In this document: positions 33,115 through 45,194 of the stretch, one piece after another | Layout: each line of letters begins with the position of its first letter | Position numbering within the stretch: position 1 is the first letter of the stretch | Assembly: GCA_028753945.1 (NCBI GenBank) | Contig: JAPNXP010000009.1 | Location: 2,666,001-2,730,000 of the forward strand | Source: Hexactinellida sp. DTS-2022 | Taxonomy: Eukaryota; Porifera; Hexactinellida | DNA: 64,000 bases | Direction: 5' to 3' | The notes under the pieces: generated by a model | What the model saw: only the letters and a program-made list of their open reading frames with translations | Told to the model about the DNA's origin: nothing | Databases searched by the model: none | Made by a program: the position numbers and the translations under genes

Positions 33115-35223
33115 TTTACTATCAATATTAATTAATTTAACGTTTCTTACCAAATATAAATTTAATTAAACCACCAAAAATAATTTCGCTAATTGATTAT
33201 AATGTAAAGTTACAAATGCAAAATTGGTGCAATTATTTTTATATCAATTCTACATTTTCAGAAACATTTGGCTAGTATAGTATTATGATCAACTAGTATA
33301 AATTGTATATACGTATAACTAACAAAATCAATTACACTTAGTGTGGTTCAAATTTCCAACTATCTCTAATTTTCTTTCGTCTTGAATAATTTTGAATGAT
33401 ATTTTTTGATAGAATTCACAATAAATAAGTTTTCTTTACTCATTTACACTATGCAACAAATAATTGTTGCAACGACCATGAAATAGGCGATTATTGTGCG
33501 TTTGCTTGTGCTATGCTTCAATTATACACTTTCTACAAATTGTATACTTCATACACGCATGAATGCAACCAATGCCACAAACCTTTGTTTTTGACGAATT
33601 AACCATTTCATTAGATTTGAAGATGATCATATGTTTTTGTATTTGGCTTCTTACAAATTAAGACTATAAGATAATTTGTTTATACTTCAAAACAATTAAT
33701 TAAACATAATATGGATATAATTCTTAGGAATACAACATTACATCCAGATCTAGACTACCCGACTGAGTTAAATAATTGCTGTTTACCATGGAATTTTTAT
33801 GGTTAGAGTCTTGGAAGTTTGGGACAAATCTAACTTAGTCAAGCGGAGACGAAGGATAAATTCAAATTGTGAATTTGAAGTTGATGGAAATGATAATTAT
33901 TTATTTGAGCGTACTAATTTTATTACTAAGAAGATAATATTAGACAAGATTGAGAGGATCAAGTTACTAAAATGGCAGAGGGACGAAAGGACAAATCACC
34001 TGTGACACACATATTAACTTAAAAGAATCGTTTCAACAATTATTCGAAGTCATGTGCTGTAGGTGTCAGTTAGCTGAGCGACCTTATAACGTTTGTCATG
34101 TTGAAAGGAGGATTCCTGATCTTGAAATACAAGTACTGTAATTATCAATTAGAGATTGAAAATAAATTATTGTTTCAGGTATCGAATGGAAATGACTGAG
34201 ATTTATGACAAAATGGGAAAGAGACAGCAAATTAGGGAAAATCAAGGAGTAGAGCACGAAAAGGGATATAATTGACCGTAGCAAACTTCTAAGATAACGC
34301 GTAAGATGGTTAAAAGTAGCAGAGGAGTGAAATCTACAAGATAATGATGGAGAGATAATGGGATTGTGTGTGTATCAGAACTGAACCTGAAGTAGGGTAG
34401 TAATCACATTTCTCCGAAATCATAAAGGCCAAATATTTTGCAACGGAATCATTGATGTTATTAATGAAGATGCACACTAAAGCCTCCAAAAGTATTTGAA
34501 CAACTGTAATTTTATTCCAGCCCATGACTTTAAATATCTTGAATCCTTGATATATACTTTTTTTGAAAATTTCGAGTGATGCCACAAATTTCTTTCAGTT
34601 TTCCCAGCTGTCTATAGATTTTCCACCACAATTTTTCAAAATTGCACACTAAGTCCTCCTAACGAATGGATTCTGGAGACATCCTAAATATTTCTCTGAC
34701 AGATTCGCGCAGAACAGTGAGAGAAAAATCCGTTAATTGCATCCTAAACTATCGGTATTCTAGTAACAATACTAGCGATGCACTTTTTGAGCCTAGGAAA
34801 TTCATAGTGCCAATGATAAACTTTTGAGCAGATTGTTACTGGAACCTCGTTGACATTGATACAACTATATTCAGAACCTCCATTTACTACGTTATTTAGT
34901 GACCATTGACCAAGATCTTCAATCTGCGATTGAGAAGGCGTTTTATATTCCAACCTTATACATGCCATTCTCAATCTGTAGAACCCTGAGTGAAAGAAGT
35001 AACGCAAGCGAGCCAAAATCGTTATGGCCAACAGATTCGCCATCGTTTCATTCTGAACAGAACTCTCTGTAGAGAAGAGTGTCCAGTCTTCAATATGAAG
35101 CACTTTTTATTATGGCAGACATGTAGATGAGCATGTTATGCCATATCATACTCTATAAATGCCCAGACTGTAAAAGTCCTAGGGATGAAGTAGGAAGTGG
35201 ACTTTTTATATATTTACAATAAA
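33115..35223. other. Unassigned region with two minus-strand open frames
   Basis: Open frames of 119 codons (35103-34744, minus) and 83 codons (34585-34334, minus) stand out by length. Neither shows a domain I recognise, and no flanking transposon ends were seen. They could be relics of an unknown element or chance. Otherwise AT-rich. Confidence 0.3.
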
Positions 35224-35588
35224 CCTTATTATAGGAAATTAACGCGCCATGAAATTAACGCAAATTGGAGCAGACCATTTTAAAATACTTGAAATATTAG
35301 AAAGAAAGAATTTTTTCTAAACCTAAATAAATTAAAAAAGGTCCTAAACAAATAATATGTCCTTGTAATGATCTATATTAAGGAAGTCTACTTGATTTAC
35401 GTGGTATCCTCTCAAACCAGTCACGAATAGGAAAATATGTAATTTGAGAGTATGCCCATCCATTGTATAAATTTACTAAATAGTATAATTTGCATGAATT
35501 AAGTTCATGGAAATTAACGCTCCATAAAACTCCCGGGAAGGAATTTAACGCGATTTGTGGAAATTCGCGTTAATTTCCTATAATAAGG
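35224..35588. mobile_element. TIR MITE, CCTTATTATAGG family, copy 2
   Basis: The same ends as 1895-2270 (CCTTATTATAGGAAATTAAC and GTTAATTTCCTATAATAAGG), a similar length (365 bp) and the same internal AATTAACGC motifs. AATAA lies beside both ends if the TIR is extended by one base, so the target duplication rule is undecided between TA and a longer AT-rich site. Confidence 0.85.
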
Positions 35589-35754
35589 TAATAATATTAT
35601 ATTTAAGTTGTTAGCCTTGGTTTGCGCCAGTACATCACCCTATAGACTTAACTGATTTTATTTATCCCTTATCGAGAAACTATGAGAAACTATATCCACC
35701 TATTTTAATCACCTTGCTAACACAAAATGAATAATTACAAATTAGGACACAAAC

Positions 35755-35772
35755 ACACACACACACACACAC
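35755..35772. repeat. (AC)n microsatellite
   Basis: Uninterrupted AC dinucleotide repeat of about nine units. Confidence 0.95.
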
Positions 35773-36211
35773 CAATGTAAATTGGGACAAATCCTCCCAT
35801 CTTCTCTTTAACACTTGGCTTCATTGACATTTGCATTTGACTTCAATTGGCCTGGTTTCACTTCTGAGCGGTCACTATCTAAAACAACAATAAACTTAAG
35901 ATTAGATATTCTAAACAAAATCTTAGAAAAATTCTTTGCTCATGAATTTAATAATTAGTTTTAATTTTATTTGCGATAATGCAATTTGTCGCAGTAAATA
36001 CAAGTTGGCGCACGATCTTCCACCTACAAGCATCGCAATTAACACAATTACATCTCCACATATCATCGTCGCCAATTTCTCCTATGAAGATTCATATTAG
36101 TTGTACTAGAATCTCTCTAGATGAACCTTCTATAAGTTTATTCAGGAGTTTGTCATCACTTTCAATTATAACGTACATTTTCCACATAATAAATATAAAT
36201 AATTACAACAG

Positions 36212-36386
36212 AAAAAGCCGTTCAGATGGATACTTCAGTCGACCAGGATCTGTTAACTGCCCGAGCTTAACTCCGATGGATTTTCAAGATCGAATAGAAA
36301 CTCTTTATCAAATGTCAATGTATCAAGGCAGACATGACAAGGTTGGTGATGTTTCAAGTATTTGTGAACTGCATAACCCGCGATAA
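36212..36386 (+). CDS. Possible terminal exon, unknown product
   Basis: After an acceptor-like TAATTACAACAG, one frame stays open for 58 codons to a TAA stop at 36384-36386. It reads, in part, YFSRPGSVNCPSLTPMDFQ, then RIETLYQMSMYQG. Its composition is protein-like (balanced and not AT-biased), unlike most chance frames nearby, but I do not recognise it. The whole open frame extends upstream to 35979 through sequence that looks non-coding. It could be the last exon of a host gene or a transposon relic. Confidence 0.25.
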
Positions 36387-36387
36387 T

Positions 36388-37366
36388 GGCTAAAGATTTA
36401 AGAATTTATATACTACATTCGATGAATGATAAATCGCCTATAACTTCAAGGAACGGATCTAAGATTATATAGTCATCATGATCAGGATTAATAAAATCTT
36501 GGGTAGAAAAGGAATTGAGGAATGTCTGAATGGATAAGGAAGAGTCGGATTGCTTAGAAAAAATATTCAAGACACTGGATAGCTTGAGACGACGTTCGGT
36601 TTCTAGAATTTTATGATAATATATATGGTAATTCGACCCCGACATCATACGATATAGTCCAAAATGATGTTTTTTGCGGATCTGTTTGCGAAGGAAAGAC
36701 AGAACGTATGAAAACCCACAATTTTGAATTAAATGGTTGGTGATTTTCATAATGCAATGCATGCGTGCTGAATACTTGTAAATGTTAGATTATCCTATTT
36801 CTTAGTTTCCCAGGTAGCGCTTCCCAAGCATCTAACCAAACTACTAAACGAGTCTTATAGAATAATCCTTCATCATTAATGGTGAAAGGGCTCGAGAGGA
36901 AATCGTTTAAACGGATATCTTAAACGGTGTGTTGATGTTGAATATTTTCCATATTGAAAGAGGGATACATATGAAGCCAGAAGTATTCTCAACTTTCAAC
37001 GGTAATTATCAGTTGCTATACTTGAATGCTCATTCTTAACTGCTCAAATCGAAAATGCCAGATTTTATGATAGGAAATATTTTTGCAGGAATAGATGCGC
37101 ATGGTTGCAAACGAGAAATACAGGACCACTTTTTATGAAGACTGGTACATTGACTGCGAAGACCTTCTCGTTGGATATTCAGGATTTAGGTTTGAGCCAT
37201 ATTCCTTTCACCTTTGAATGATATTTCCGATTGACATGTATCTCATCCATCCGTTCATGAGGAGTAAAGGACGAAGTAGCCTGTCTAAGATATGCACATA
37301 ATCATTCTCGAGATCAAAATAATAATTTAGCTTTTCCAATGTATGAACTTGTGGTAGAAATAGACA
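36388..37366. other. Unassigned
   Basis: A 118-codon minus-strand open frame (36762-36406) has no recognisable domain. Nothing else is seen before the hAT element. Confidence 0.35.
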
Positions 37367-37867
37367 GTCTAAACCAGTGTTTCTCAACCTTTTTCACTTC
37401 CTTCCCACATAGGCGCAAAGTTTGGGGTTTGGAGGAGGGGGGCTGGGGGTCACTGGGAGCGACCTCCCTGACCATTCGGTTGATTTAATTTTTATATGAA
37501 AGTGGTTCTTTTGATCGACCAAGGGATGATAGAGGGTGAGAATCACGTTTGTTTACTCAATATATTCCAGATTTTGTTTCTGAAGAAACAAATCTGGAAA
37601 TATTTAGTAAATCTCCCAGTGGGCCCCCTCCATCTTTGATTATATTTTCCAAAACTTGACGCCTATGCCTTCCCACTTAAAACCGTTCTCGTAATACTGA
37701 CTAAACATACTATAACAAATTTAGACCAAACATTTATTATTTTGTTTATGTATCAATTCTAATAGTAGTATATGGAGGACCAAATTCATTCACAGTTATT
37801 TTTATTTATTCTGATGTTCCTGATTATTGGGATCCCTGATATTGGTGCTCACCTGCAAGTTTACCAC

Positions 37868-38788
37868 ATCTATATTATTAAATCTCGATTGTTGTGTGTT
37901 TGTGTGTTTGTGTGTGTGTTTGTCCGGATTGTATTAAAGTGATGGGGGACTAGAAACCGCAATTAATATTGGGATATAAACTAACTTTCAAATGTTATAA
38001 TAGGTTAAAAAGTATGCCGAACACGAATTTCGCGTTTATAAATTTCTCATAATATTATTTGTTGTTGTTGTTTACACAAAATAGGTAAATAAATTAATGA
38101 AATTCAAAATCAACCTAGAAGTTAGCTTCCAACGGGTATTATAGGTAAACAAGTATGCCGAACACGAATTTCGCGTTTATAAATTTCTCATATTAATATT
38201 TGTTGTTGTTGTTTACACAAAATAGGTAAACAAATTAATGAAAATTCAAAATCAACCTAGAAGTTAGCTTCCAACGGGTACTACAGGTAAACAAGTATGC
38301 CGAACACGAATTTCGCGTTTATAAATTTCTCATATTAATATTTGTTGTTGTTGTTGTTTCACAAAATAGGTAAACAAATTAATGAAAATTCAAAATCAAC
38401 CTAGAAGTTAGCTTCCAACGGGTATTATAGGTAAACAAGTATGCCGAACACGAATTTCGCGTTTACAAATTTCTCATATTAATATTTGTTGTTGTTTTTA
38501 CAAAAATAGGTAAACAAATTGATTAAAAATAAAAATCAACCTAGAAGTTAGCTTTCAACAGGTATAATAGGTAAACAAGTGTGCTTACCACGAAATTCGC
38601 ATTTATAAATTTATATTATGAAAAAAAAGTTAAAACTATGGAAATTTTCTAAATGGATGTATATAACTCCCTTTCTGCCATTTTCCATGGTAGAAAGGGT
38701 GAGGAGTAAGGCCGCATAGCGGCCGTTAACTTGAGGTGCGTAGCACCGATCCGTCGCAAAGCGACCGAGACCGAAGGGCTCGTCTAGT
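37868..38788 (+). mobile_element. Helentron-like non-autonomous element with minisatellite
   Basis: It starts ATCTATATTATTAAATCTCG, followed by a (TG)n/TTTG run and TCCGGATTGTATTAAAG. It ends GAAGGGCTCGTCTAGT. The 3' part packs four short hairpins: GGCCGC-ATA-GCGGCC, GGTGC-GTA-GCACC, GTCGC-AAA-GCGAC and CGAG-ACCGAAGGG-CTCG. The middle is a tandem array (38000-38600). Short 3' hairpins and the lack of TSDs fit Helitron/Helentron biology. It inserted into the hAT of 37375-40918. Confidence 0.75.
38000..38600 (+). repeat. Minisatellite, about 4.5 units of 120-130 bp
   Basis: Units begin GTAAACAAGTATGCCGAACA or a close variant and contain ATTTCGCGTTTATAAATT, a (TTG)n run, AATAGGTAAACAAATT and AACCTAGAAGTTAGC. 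They start near 38005, 38137, 38279, 38420 and 38563. Adjacent units are highly similar, with differences mainly in the TTG count, so expansion is recent. Related units occur inverted at 12875-13152. Confidence 0.9.
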
Positions 38789-38803
38789 TCAAATTTAGAG
38801 GGT

Positions 38804-40410
38804 TAACATTAAACATAGATCGCCTGATTTCGTGATTTGCCATCTATTTCGCTGTTCGGTATCTTGCCTCATTACTGCGCTAAAGTCCTTCTCAACTAAG
38901 TAGGAAGTAGGGAATGCAAGGGTTAGAAGCTTCGTCCTCTGATATAATAAGGGCATACGCAAAATATTCTTCGTTTGCACCCATAAGCTCGAATATCCAA
39001 GTTGATTAAATTGTATTCGACCTTCGATATCTGCTTGTTGCTCAGCTATTTTGCTCTTGAATTTCTAACTCCACCATATGTAGGTCTGTATAAAATGAGT
39101 TCATTACCAATTTGGTGCGATCAGCGGGGTTAAATCCTTTAATCGGATTTGCATATCTTCACTCATTGATTCGAGATATGAAGCATATTCACGTTTGTGT
39201 GCATCATTATATCAGGAACTGGTTGCAGAGAAGGGATCTGGTAAAACTCTATACGACAGATATTCTGTTTATACAAATCTAGTTTGCTTATGAAAGATAC
39301 AACGACAGACTTTGTTTTGATGAAGTTGTAGATTTAGCGAATTCAACTTATCAAAAATGTCACTAAGAAAAGCTATATCATGCTTTGTTATTTTGATTTT
39401 GTCGGACAGTTCGGGATTAAAGTCATTCAGAAACCGGACTATGGTATACAATAATTCATTGACCCATTTTAAGCAGTTTCTCTTTGACCACCATCCGACT
39501 TCTGTGTGAAGAAGTCATTCGAAAGGTTCATCATTATCATGGCAAATCTATCGAAAAATACGATCTTTACTGCTCGTGTTTTGACACTGTCAATTGCAGT
39601 GATGACTACTTGTAGTGATGAATTTAGCTGATCACTAAGCTTCTTGGCTTCCATGTGTTGACGGTGTATCGCACAATGTATGGAAACACTTTGGGAACTG
39701 CTTTCTTTAATAGAGCAATAAATCCAGGATAGCAACCAATCATTGAAGGAGCACCTTCCGTTGAGCTATCGATGAAGTTCGCCAAGGGTATGTTGTGATG
39801 TTTAAAAGATGATTGAACCACTTGAAATATAGATTCTCCCCTCTTATTTAATCGGTAACTAGTGATTTCAGAATTAGTAACTCTTCTCATGCTGCTCTGT
39901 CCTTTGCTAGTAATAGTACTTCATTGTCACAGAGACTTGACTCATCTAGTTGTAGGCTAAATTCTGTAGTTTGGAGTGTGTAAATTAACTTAATTTCCAC
40001 ATCATTGGCCATCTCGTAAATTCTCCTAGCAACTGTATCATTACTCAAGGGAATGGATCTAAGAATCTCGGCGGAATTCTGGTTCATAACAGTTGAGATA
40101 ACCTAAGAAATATCAGGAAGACTGAGCGTCTCGCCAATGCTATGTGATTTCCCATCTTTTGCAATTAATTTGGAAATATTGTATGGAAATAACATTCCGT
40201 ATTTGTTCTTAGTATTTCCTTTCTTGAACATGTTAGAAAGGGTATTTCGTTTCATTATTTTATCCTTTAAATTCTCGAAAAAAGTATTGTCTTTGTTGCT
40301 ATGGTCAGGATGTTTTATCTAAAATTTTCTTTCAATCGTGACGGTTTCATTGTGTCATTGGAAAAAACTTGTTCGCAAATCATACACATAGGAAGTTCAC
40401 AATTAGATAG
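38804..40410 (-). pseudogene. hAT transposase (ZBED5/SCAND3-like), decayed
   Basis: A minus-strand relic in several frames. From the N-terminus: ELPMCMICEQVFSNDTMKPS near 40400 is the CxxC half of a BED finger; then SIPLSNDTVARRIYEMANDV and FSLQLDES (first Asp) at about 39930-40060; SSTEGAPSMIG at about 39740, where the canonical second Asp (TDGAPAM) is Glu; CAIHRQHMEAKKLS at about 39650; DIAFLSDIFDKLNSLNLQL at about 39340; and the C-terminal TSYLVEKDFSAVM with RNRWQITKSGDLCL near 38850. At least five frame changes or stops break it. Length and domain order suit the family. Inactive. Confidence 0.88.
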
Positions 40411-40926
40411 TCAAGTGATAAAGCAATAGTGCAAATAATCTACGGAATATTATCGACATTTCGATTTACCATAAGTAGCGTTTAGTTCTTTTGCAATATG
40501 ATATAGTTGGTGATATATTAAATTTGAGATATATTCGGAAATTTATAATATTCTAATATTCCTACAATCCTATATATACTAATTCGATTAGTATCAACTT
40601 CGTGTGGAGTTTTTATTTTATTTTATTATTACACTATTGATGTATTTATAATATGAATTGAATTTCTTTGTGCTTTCTTTGTGCTATTATGCTATTTGTT
40701 TATAACAGTTCACGATATTTTCAATTCGAACAAGTACCTTGGTAATAGACTGATTGGCCAATCGAAACATGAATCAGTGATTTATGATAATACTAAACTA
40801 TATCTAACCCTCTCTTGATCAAATTAGTTCTTCCATCCAAAATTATACAATAATTATGTTTAAAAATATTCTCCTTGCGCCGCACCCTTGGAACCTTGCG
40901 CCCCGTTGAGAACCCCTGGTCTCAAC

Positions 40927-41448
40927 CTTGAATATATATATATAGCTAGCAGCAAATATGATATTAGTTTTGATGGCCATTATTTGTGTAAATGCATTAT
41001 ACCATGGTCTGTTTTTGGAGGATAATTGTATTTTCTAACCGACAAATGATAAATTGAAGCTTTTGTAAATCGGAGAATTATTTCAACCGCGTCATTTTGA
41101 ATTATATCAGATGATGTGTTCTTTGGCTCGATGTATATGATATTCAGGACCATTCTTAATATACTTAGCGGTGTATTTCGAGGATTTTCGCAAATAATTG
41201 ATTAAATTTCTCGGATTTCAGTTATTGACTTGGCAGTATTATAAATATTTTGTCAATGCGCAAAAGCATTTGCCGATAGAAAACAATTAATTTCATGATA
41301 GAAGTCAACTCATATATTCCGTTCTATCAGACTAGAGAAAATAATTGTGATAAGATTATCAGGTACCATACTACCCATTATTAGCAAAAGAATGAGAGTC
41401 AACTTATCTTTATATCATGTAGACTATTGATCTTGTACTTTATGTTTC
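40927..41448. other. No gene seen
   Basis: AT-rich spacer. Confidence 0.5.
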
Positions 41449-41456
41449 CTCTGTTT

Positions 41457-41846
41457 CAGCGACGTGGCCACGGGGGGGCATCTAATAAACCACCAAATTA
41501 CAAAATGATTACTTTTACTTACCGATTAATACTCGATCAACACTGTAATTTCTCAGTAGATTTGACGAATGTCATTAATTGTTGGAATATTAAAATCAAC
41601 TTGAGTTCCATGGTGGCAACATCTGACTTGTACTGTATGGTAAATTGCAAGATAATTTTGATTTTTGTAGGTTACTTTTCATACTTCAGAAAATACTAAA
41701 CTAGAATGGTTCTTCTTAATAACTAAGTATTTGGTGAAGTCACTGTTAATTCTAACACCATTAGAATGTATGCTCCCTCTCGCAATTTATATGCCCCCCT
41801 GGAAATTACTATTCCTCCCTAGATGAAAATCCTGGCGACATTCCTG
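41457..41846. mobile_element. 390-bp hAT MITE with 8-bp TSD
   Basis: The left end CAGCGACGTGGCCACGG and right end CCTGGCGACATTCCTG are inverted. CTCTGTTT is duplicated exactly at 41449-41456 and 41847-41854. C-rich subterminal runs (GGGGGGGC and GCCCCCC) lie near each end. The open frame 41427-41699 crosses the left end and is not a gene. Confidence 0.88.
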
Positions 41847-41854
41847 CTCTGTTT

Positions 41855-42720
41855 CAGTGATATCACTCATCTGTATGGTTTTATTCCACGTCTTTATCTG
41901 GGTACTCAGCGCGCACCATAATATTTTCAATACTAATTTTGGTCCTTTTTGGTAAATGTGCTATTTTTGGTAATTTTGGGTTCTCGATTGAAAAAGCTAC
42001 ATTGTCTAGGATGCGCTGATCTCATAGTTCTCTTCGTCCCCTATTTATGGTCATTACAACAAAAAATAAAATCGAAATAATTGATGCATTTGTTTTTACA
42101 CTTTATTACGTTAATAGGAACCCTCTTTTTGAAGAAGCATTACGCGAGACCATGAAAATATCAGGAACAAGGATGATGTATTCAAGAAATGGTCCAACAT
42201 TCTTGTCAAGTATAATCCTATTGTAAGTGACAAATTGGCTTCTTCAAAAAAGACAGGCGGTTGTCACGTAGAAGCCGGATTAACGGAACTTTGTAGTGAT
42301 TATCAAGTCCATTAAGGGTAAGGAAATCTTTGAAGGGATTCCTGGAGGAATTGACCTTTCAATAGAATCGCCTATTTCACCTGTGAACGAAATCGAATAG
42401 TAATTAGCTTAGACGCCATTACGAATCCTCCACAATGTATTTAAGACTCGGGAAATTAAATCAAGCCTCCAAAGAAGTGGAAGTTTTGTCGAATGTTTGC
42501 GGGCACCCAATCTATTAGGGCGTAAAATTCTGGAAAGGGAGGTTGAGAATTTGCTTATCCTCAAGAGTATTGACTTGAAGTTTCATCGTTTGAAGGTCTA
42601 TTAGAACAGCTAGTCTTAATAGGCTACATCTGAACAATACTCCTTTCTCTATGCCACCCCACCCACTTCCCCCTTTACAAGCTTCCTCTTATGCAAACAC
42701 CAACTGGATTGTTCCATAAT
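41855..42720 (+). other. Spacer with possible decayed coding relic
   Basis: At about 42150-42310 one forward frame reads NKDDVFKKWSNILVKYNPIV, then DKLASSKKTGGCHVEAGLTE. This is vaguely like the Myb/SANT-like domain found with PIF/Harbinger elements (KKW followed by a basic loop and an aromatic or hydrophobic helix). The similarity is weak and no transposase neighbour is seen. Confidence 0.2.
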
Positions 42721-42723
42721 TTT

Positions 42724-43150
42724 CACTGTGGCACTATACTTTAGTACAGTGGCCAGTATTGAAATCACTACCTTTATTACTGTGCCGACAATACTATAGT
42801 ATAGTGGCCCAGTATTGAAATCACTGCCTTTATTATTTTTTCTATATTTTTTCTCCGTAGACGGTGCCCTGCCCAGAGCTTTATAGGATGAAACTTTTAT
42901 GGGATTAAACTTGGCATTAAGTGCGAAATGACCGTCTAATTTGCACCTGGGTCCTGGGGTAGCGATTTTTTATTAACAAATTTTTGACACCTTTCGAAAT
43001 TTGTTTGGTCCATAACTCAAAATTTTTATATTAAAGCCCCAATTTTATTTCACCAATGGATTCACCATAAAATTCTACGTCTGATTGGTTTATACAAATT
43101 TTCCTATTGTGTTTAGTTCATGTCATAAATGGGGTGTGAACTTTATTTGT
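42724..43150 (+). mobile_element. HP family element, copy E (5' part)
   Basis: Two front units (42724, variant ACTGTGGCACTATAC; and 42779, ACTGTGCCGACAATAC) are followed by TTTTTCTCCGTAGACGG, CCGTCTAATTTGCACC and ATTCACCATAAAATTCTACG. Similarity stops near 43150, where a Helentron-like 5' end begins. Confidence 0.75.
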
Positions 43151-43151
43151 T

Positions 43152-43330
43152 TTAATTATCTATCTATGTATTAAAAGCGGAATTGTTGTGTGTGTGTGTG
43201 TGTGTGTGTGTGTTTGTTTGAAAATTTGTATACAGGGGTATTTTTGTACTGCGACAACGATCTATTGGTTTTTGAAGCAAAATAACGGGATTATGACGTC
43301 ACAGTTTCGAAAAACGTTTATTTTGTACTA
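43152..43330 (+). mobile_element. Helentron-like 5' end
   Basis: ATCTATCTATGTATTAAAAG and CGGAATTG are followed by a long (TG)n run and GACGTCACAG. This matches the 5' end type of 37868 and 55795 (CTATATTAAAA or CTATATTATTAAA, then G/T-rich sequence). Its 3' partner is probably the hairpin array at 45195-45333, with the hAT MITE 44158-44983 inserted between. Confidence 0.55.
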
Positions 43331-43948
43331 GCTTCCAAATTTTGCTTCGATCTGTAGAAAATTCAAAGCATTAGACGTACACTAAATTTCTACACCAGAT
43401 AGCAGTTCACGAATTCCCATTTTTCTTCTGATTGTGACAGTTAATTAATTAGTGCCTACACTGCACTAATCAACCATAAATTGTGTATCGTACCAACACA
43501 GGTGTAGCAAAGTGCAAGTGTATGTGTGTGTGTTTCCGAAATTGCATACTTGATTAATCCAGTTTGACTTCCATGAGTTTATTTCTATTCGTGATGTATT
43601 TAACTTAAGTATGGATAATATTACTATCAATCTGATTTGTTTGGTTAACAAGAATGCGCTTAGTCTTCTAATGCATTGTTTATATATTACACCTATATTT
43701 ATTGGCTTCTATGATAAGACTATCAATGGAATTACGTGAATTCTAACCTAGGATTTCTACTAGAAATCAAATTAAGTAAAGTGATCTAGGATTTTGGTTC
43801 TGCCTAACGATGAGATTTATTATGTTAATTATTGCTATCAATTAAATTAAATAATTCACTAACCCAGCTCCTGCAAAAAGAATTGTTTATTGAGATGTAG
43901 AACTTTACTTCTATTTATAAATAAAATATTTTACAACCCTGGATGTAC
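43331..43948. other. No gene seen
   Basis: AT-rich body of the presumed Helentron-like element. A short minus-strand frame at 43466-43651 shows no domain. Confidence 0.4.
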
Positions 43949-44028
43949 CTCTCCATAATAATGGTTTAATGATGAGAATAAGACCGCGAAGCGGTCTTAT
44001 TCTCATCTTTAAACCATTATTATGGAGA
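43949..44028. repeat. 80-bp palindrome centred on GCGAAGC
   Basis: CTCTCCATAATAATGGTTTA and ATGATGAGAATAAGACC lead to CGC-GAA-GCG and then the near-perfect reverse complement (one mismatch or slip near AATGATG and CATCTTT). The three-base GAA loop closed by C-G is the same mini-hairpin core as at 45207, 45292, 56233, 56267 and 56284. Confidence 0.95.
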
Positions 44029-44157
44029 GATTACACCCAAAGTTAGTAAATTACTTTGCAATACAATTTACTGAAATAATTAATTGCGTATAATTCACCA
44101 ACTACAGGTCTCAATTTATTTGAGCTAACAAGCTGAACCTTTTAATATAGCTGAACG

Positions 44158-44983
44158 CAGGGCTTTACATAAATCATTGATTTTGATTTTAAATCAAAAT
44201 CATTCAAAAATTCGTGATGTAAAATCAATCAAAATCAAATCATTCAAAATGTGAGATTGAAAAAATCAATCATCAAATCATTTTTGATTCACCACAAAAT
44301 CATCAAAAATCAAAATCAAATCATTTCCAATTACGATGATATAATTTTTTTTGTTACTCCCGACCGAATACTAATTTACACAGAATAACACATTTTTTAT
44401 AGGTGATCTAAGAATCTTAATCAATATAATAGCTATAATAAAAATACATGTAACTATAAATTAGTAATCCTTTTCAGATGTACCTATTAAAAGGTCAAAA
44501 TAACTAATTCCGAGGAGACTAATAAGCGGAGTCGATAGTAATAGTGTAAACGTTAGTATATTTCACCCATTAAACCGGAGCAATCTAAGTATAAGGGTAT
44601 TGGGTTGTTTCTGGTCAAACTTTGGATTCGATTTAGCTGAGTGATTGTAGTTTCAAACGGGGGTGAAGTGGAACGATAAAATATACATAGACCCGCAATT
44701 GTATTTAACGTATTCATACTACTATAACCTGCTGAAGTGGAAGAACATATAACATAAATATGGGTTAGTATTACTTAGTAAAATTATTAACAGAGCAGAA
44801 AAATGATTTGATTTAAATAAAAATCAAATCATTAACTTTTCACAAATCAATCAAAATCAAATCATTCTAAAAATGAAATGGAAAAAATCAATCATCAAAT
44901 CATTGAATGTTACCCAAAGATCAATCATAAATCATTGATTTGATTTGAAAAAAAAATTATCAAATGATTTATGTAAAGCCCTG
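44158..44983. mobile_element. 826-bp hAT-type MITE with 8-bp TSD
   Basis: The ends CAGGGCTTTACATAAATCAT and ATGATTTATGTAAAGCCCTG (minus one base in the arm) are inverted. GCTGAACG is duplicated exactly at 44150-44157 and 44984-44991. Near each end it carries many copies of AAAATCAAATCATT in both orientations. No coding capacity. Confidence 0.93.
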
Positions 44984-45194
44984 GCTGAACGAGCTATCCT
45001 TAAGAATTATTGAGCTATTAATTAACTAATAAAGATAACTATTGAGCAATGAGAATAACTTACTCAACATAATTTCCCAAACAAATTACAGTAATCATAA
45101 CCCAAAAATGAATTTTAGGCACGAATTATTAAGTAATAGATGTATAATTCACTAGCCACAGGTGAACTTATTAGTAATATAATAGCTTTTTAGG

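Larger units (their letters stand above)
37375..40918 (-). mobile_element. Decayed hAT transposon with near-perfect TSD
   Basis: It begins CAGTGTTTCTCAACC and ends GTTGAGAACCCCTG, a standard hAT terminal pair. The flanks GTCTAAAC (37367-37374) and GTCTCAAC (40919-40926) match 7 of 8. It contains a minus-strand transposase relic (38804-40410) and a Helentron-like insertion (37868-38788). The undamaged length is about 2.6 kb after removing the insertion. Confidence 0.88.

Noticed and set aside
34744-35103. 119-codon minus-strand open frame as a gene
   Set aside because: No recognisable domain, no flanking exon signals that I can support, and no element ends around it.
35755-35772. (AC)n run as part of a Helentron-like 5' end
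   Set aside because: No ATTAAAA start or hairpin end nearby; it is a plain microsatellite.
42130-42420. Myb/SANT-like domain of a PIF/Harbinger element
   Set aside because: Only a short weak resemblance, with stops and no neighbouring DDE transposase; kept only as a remark.
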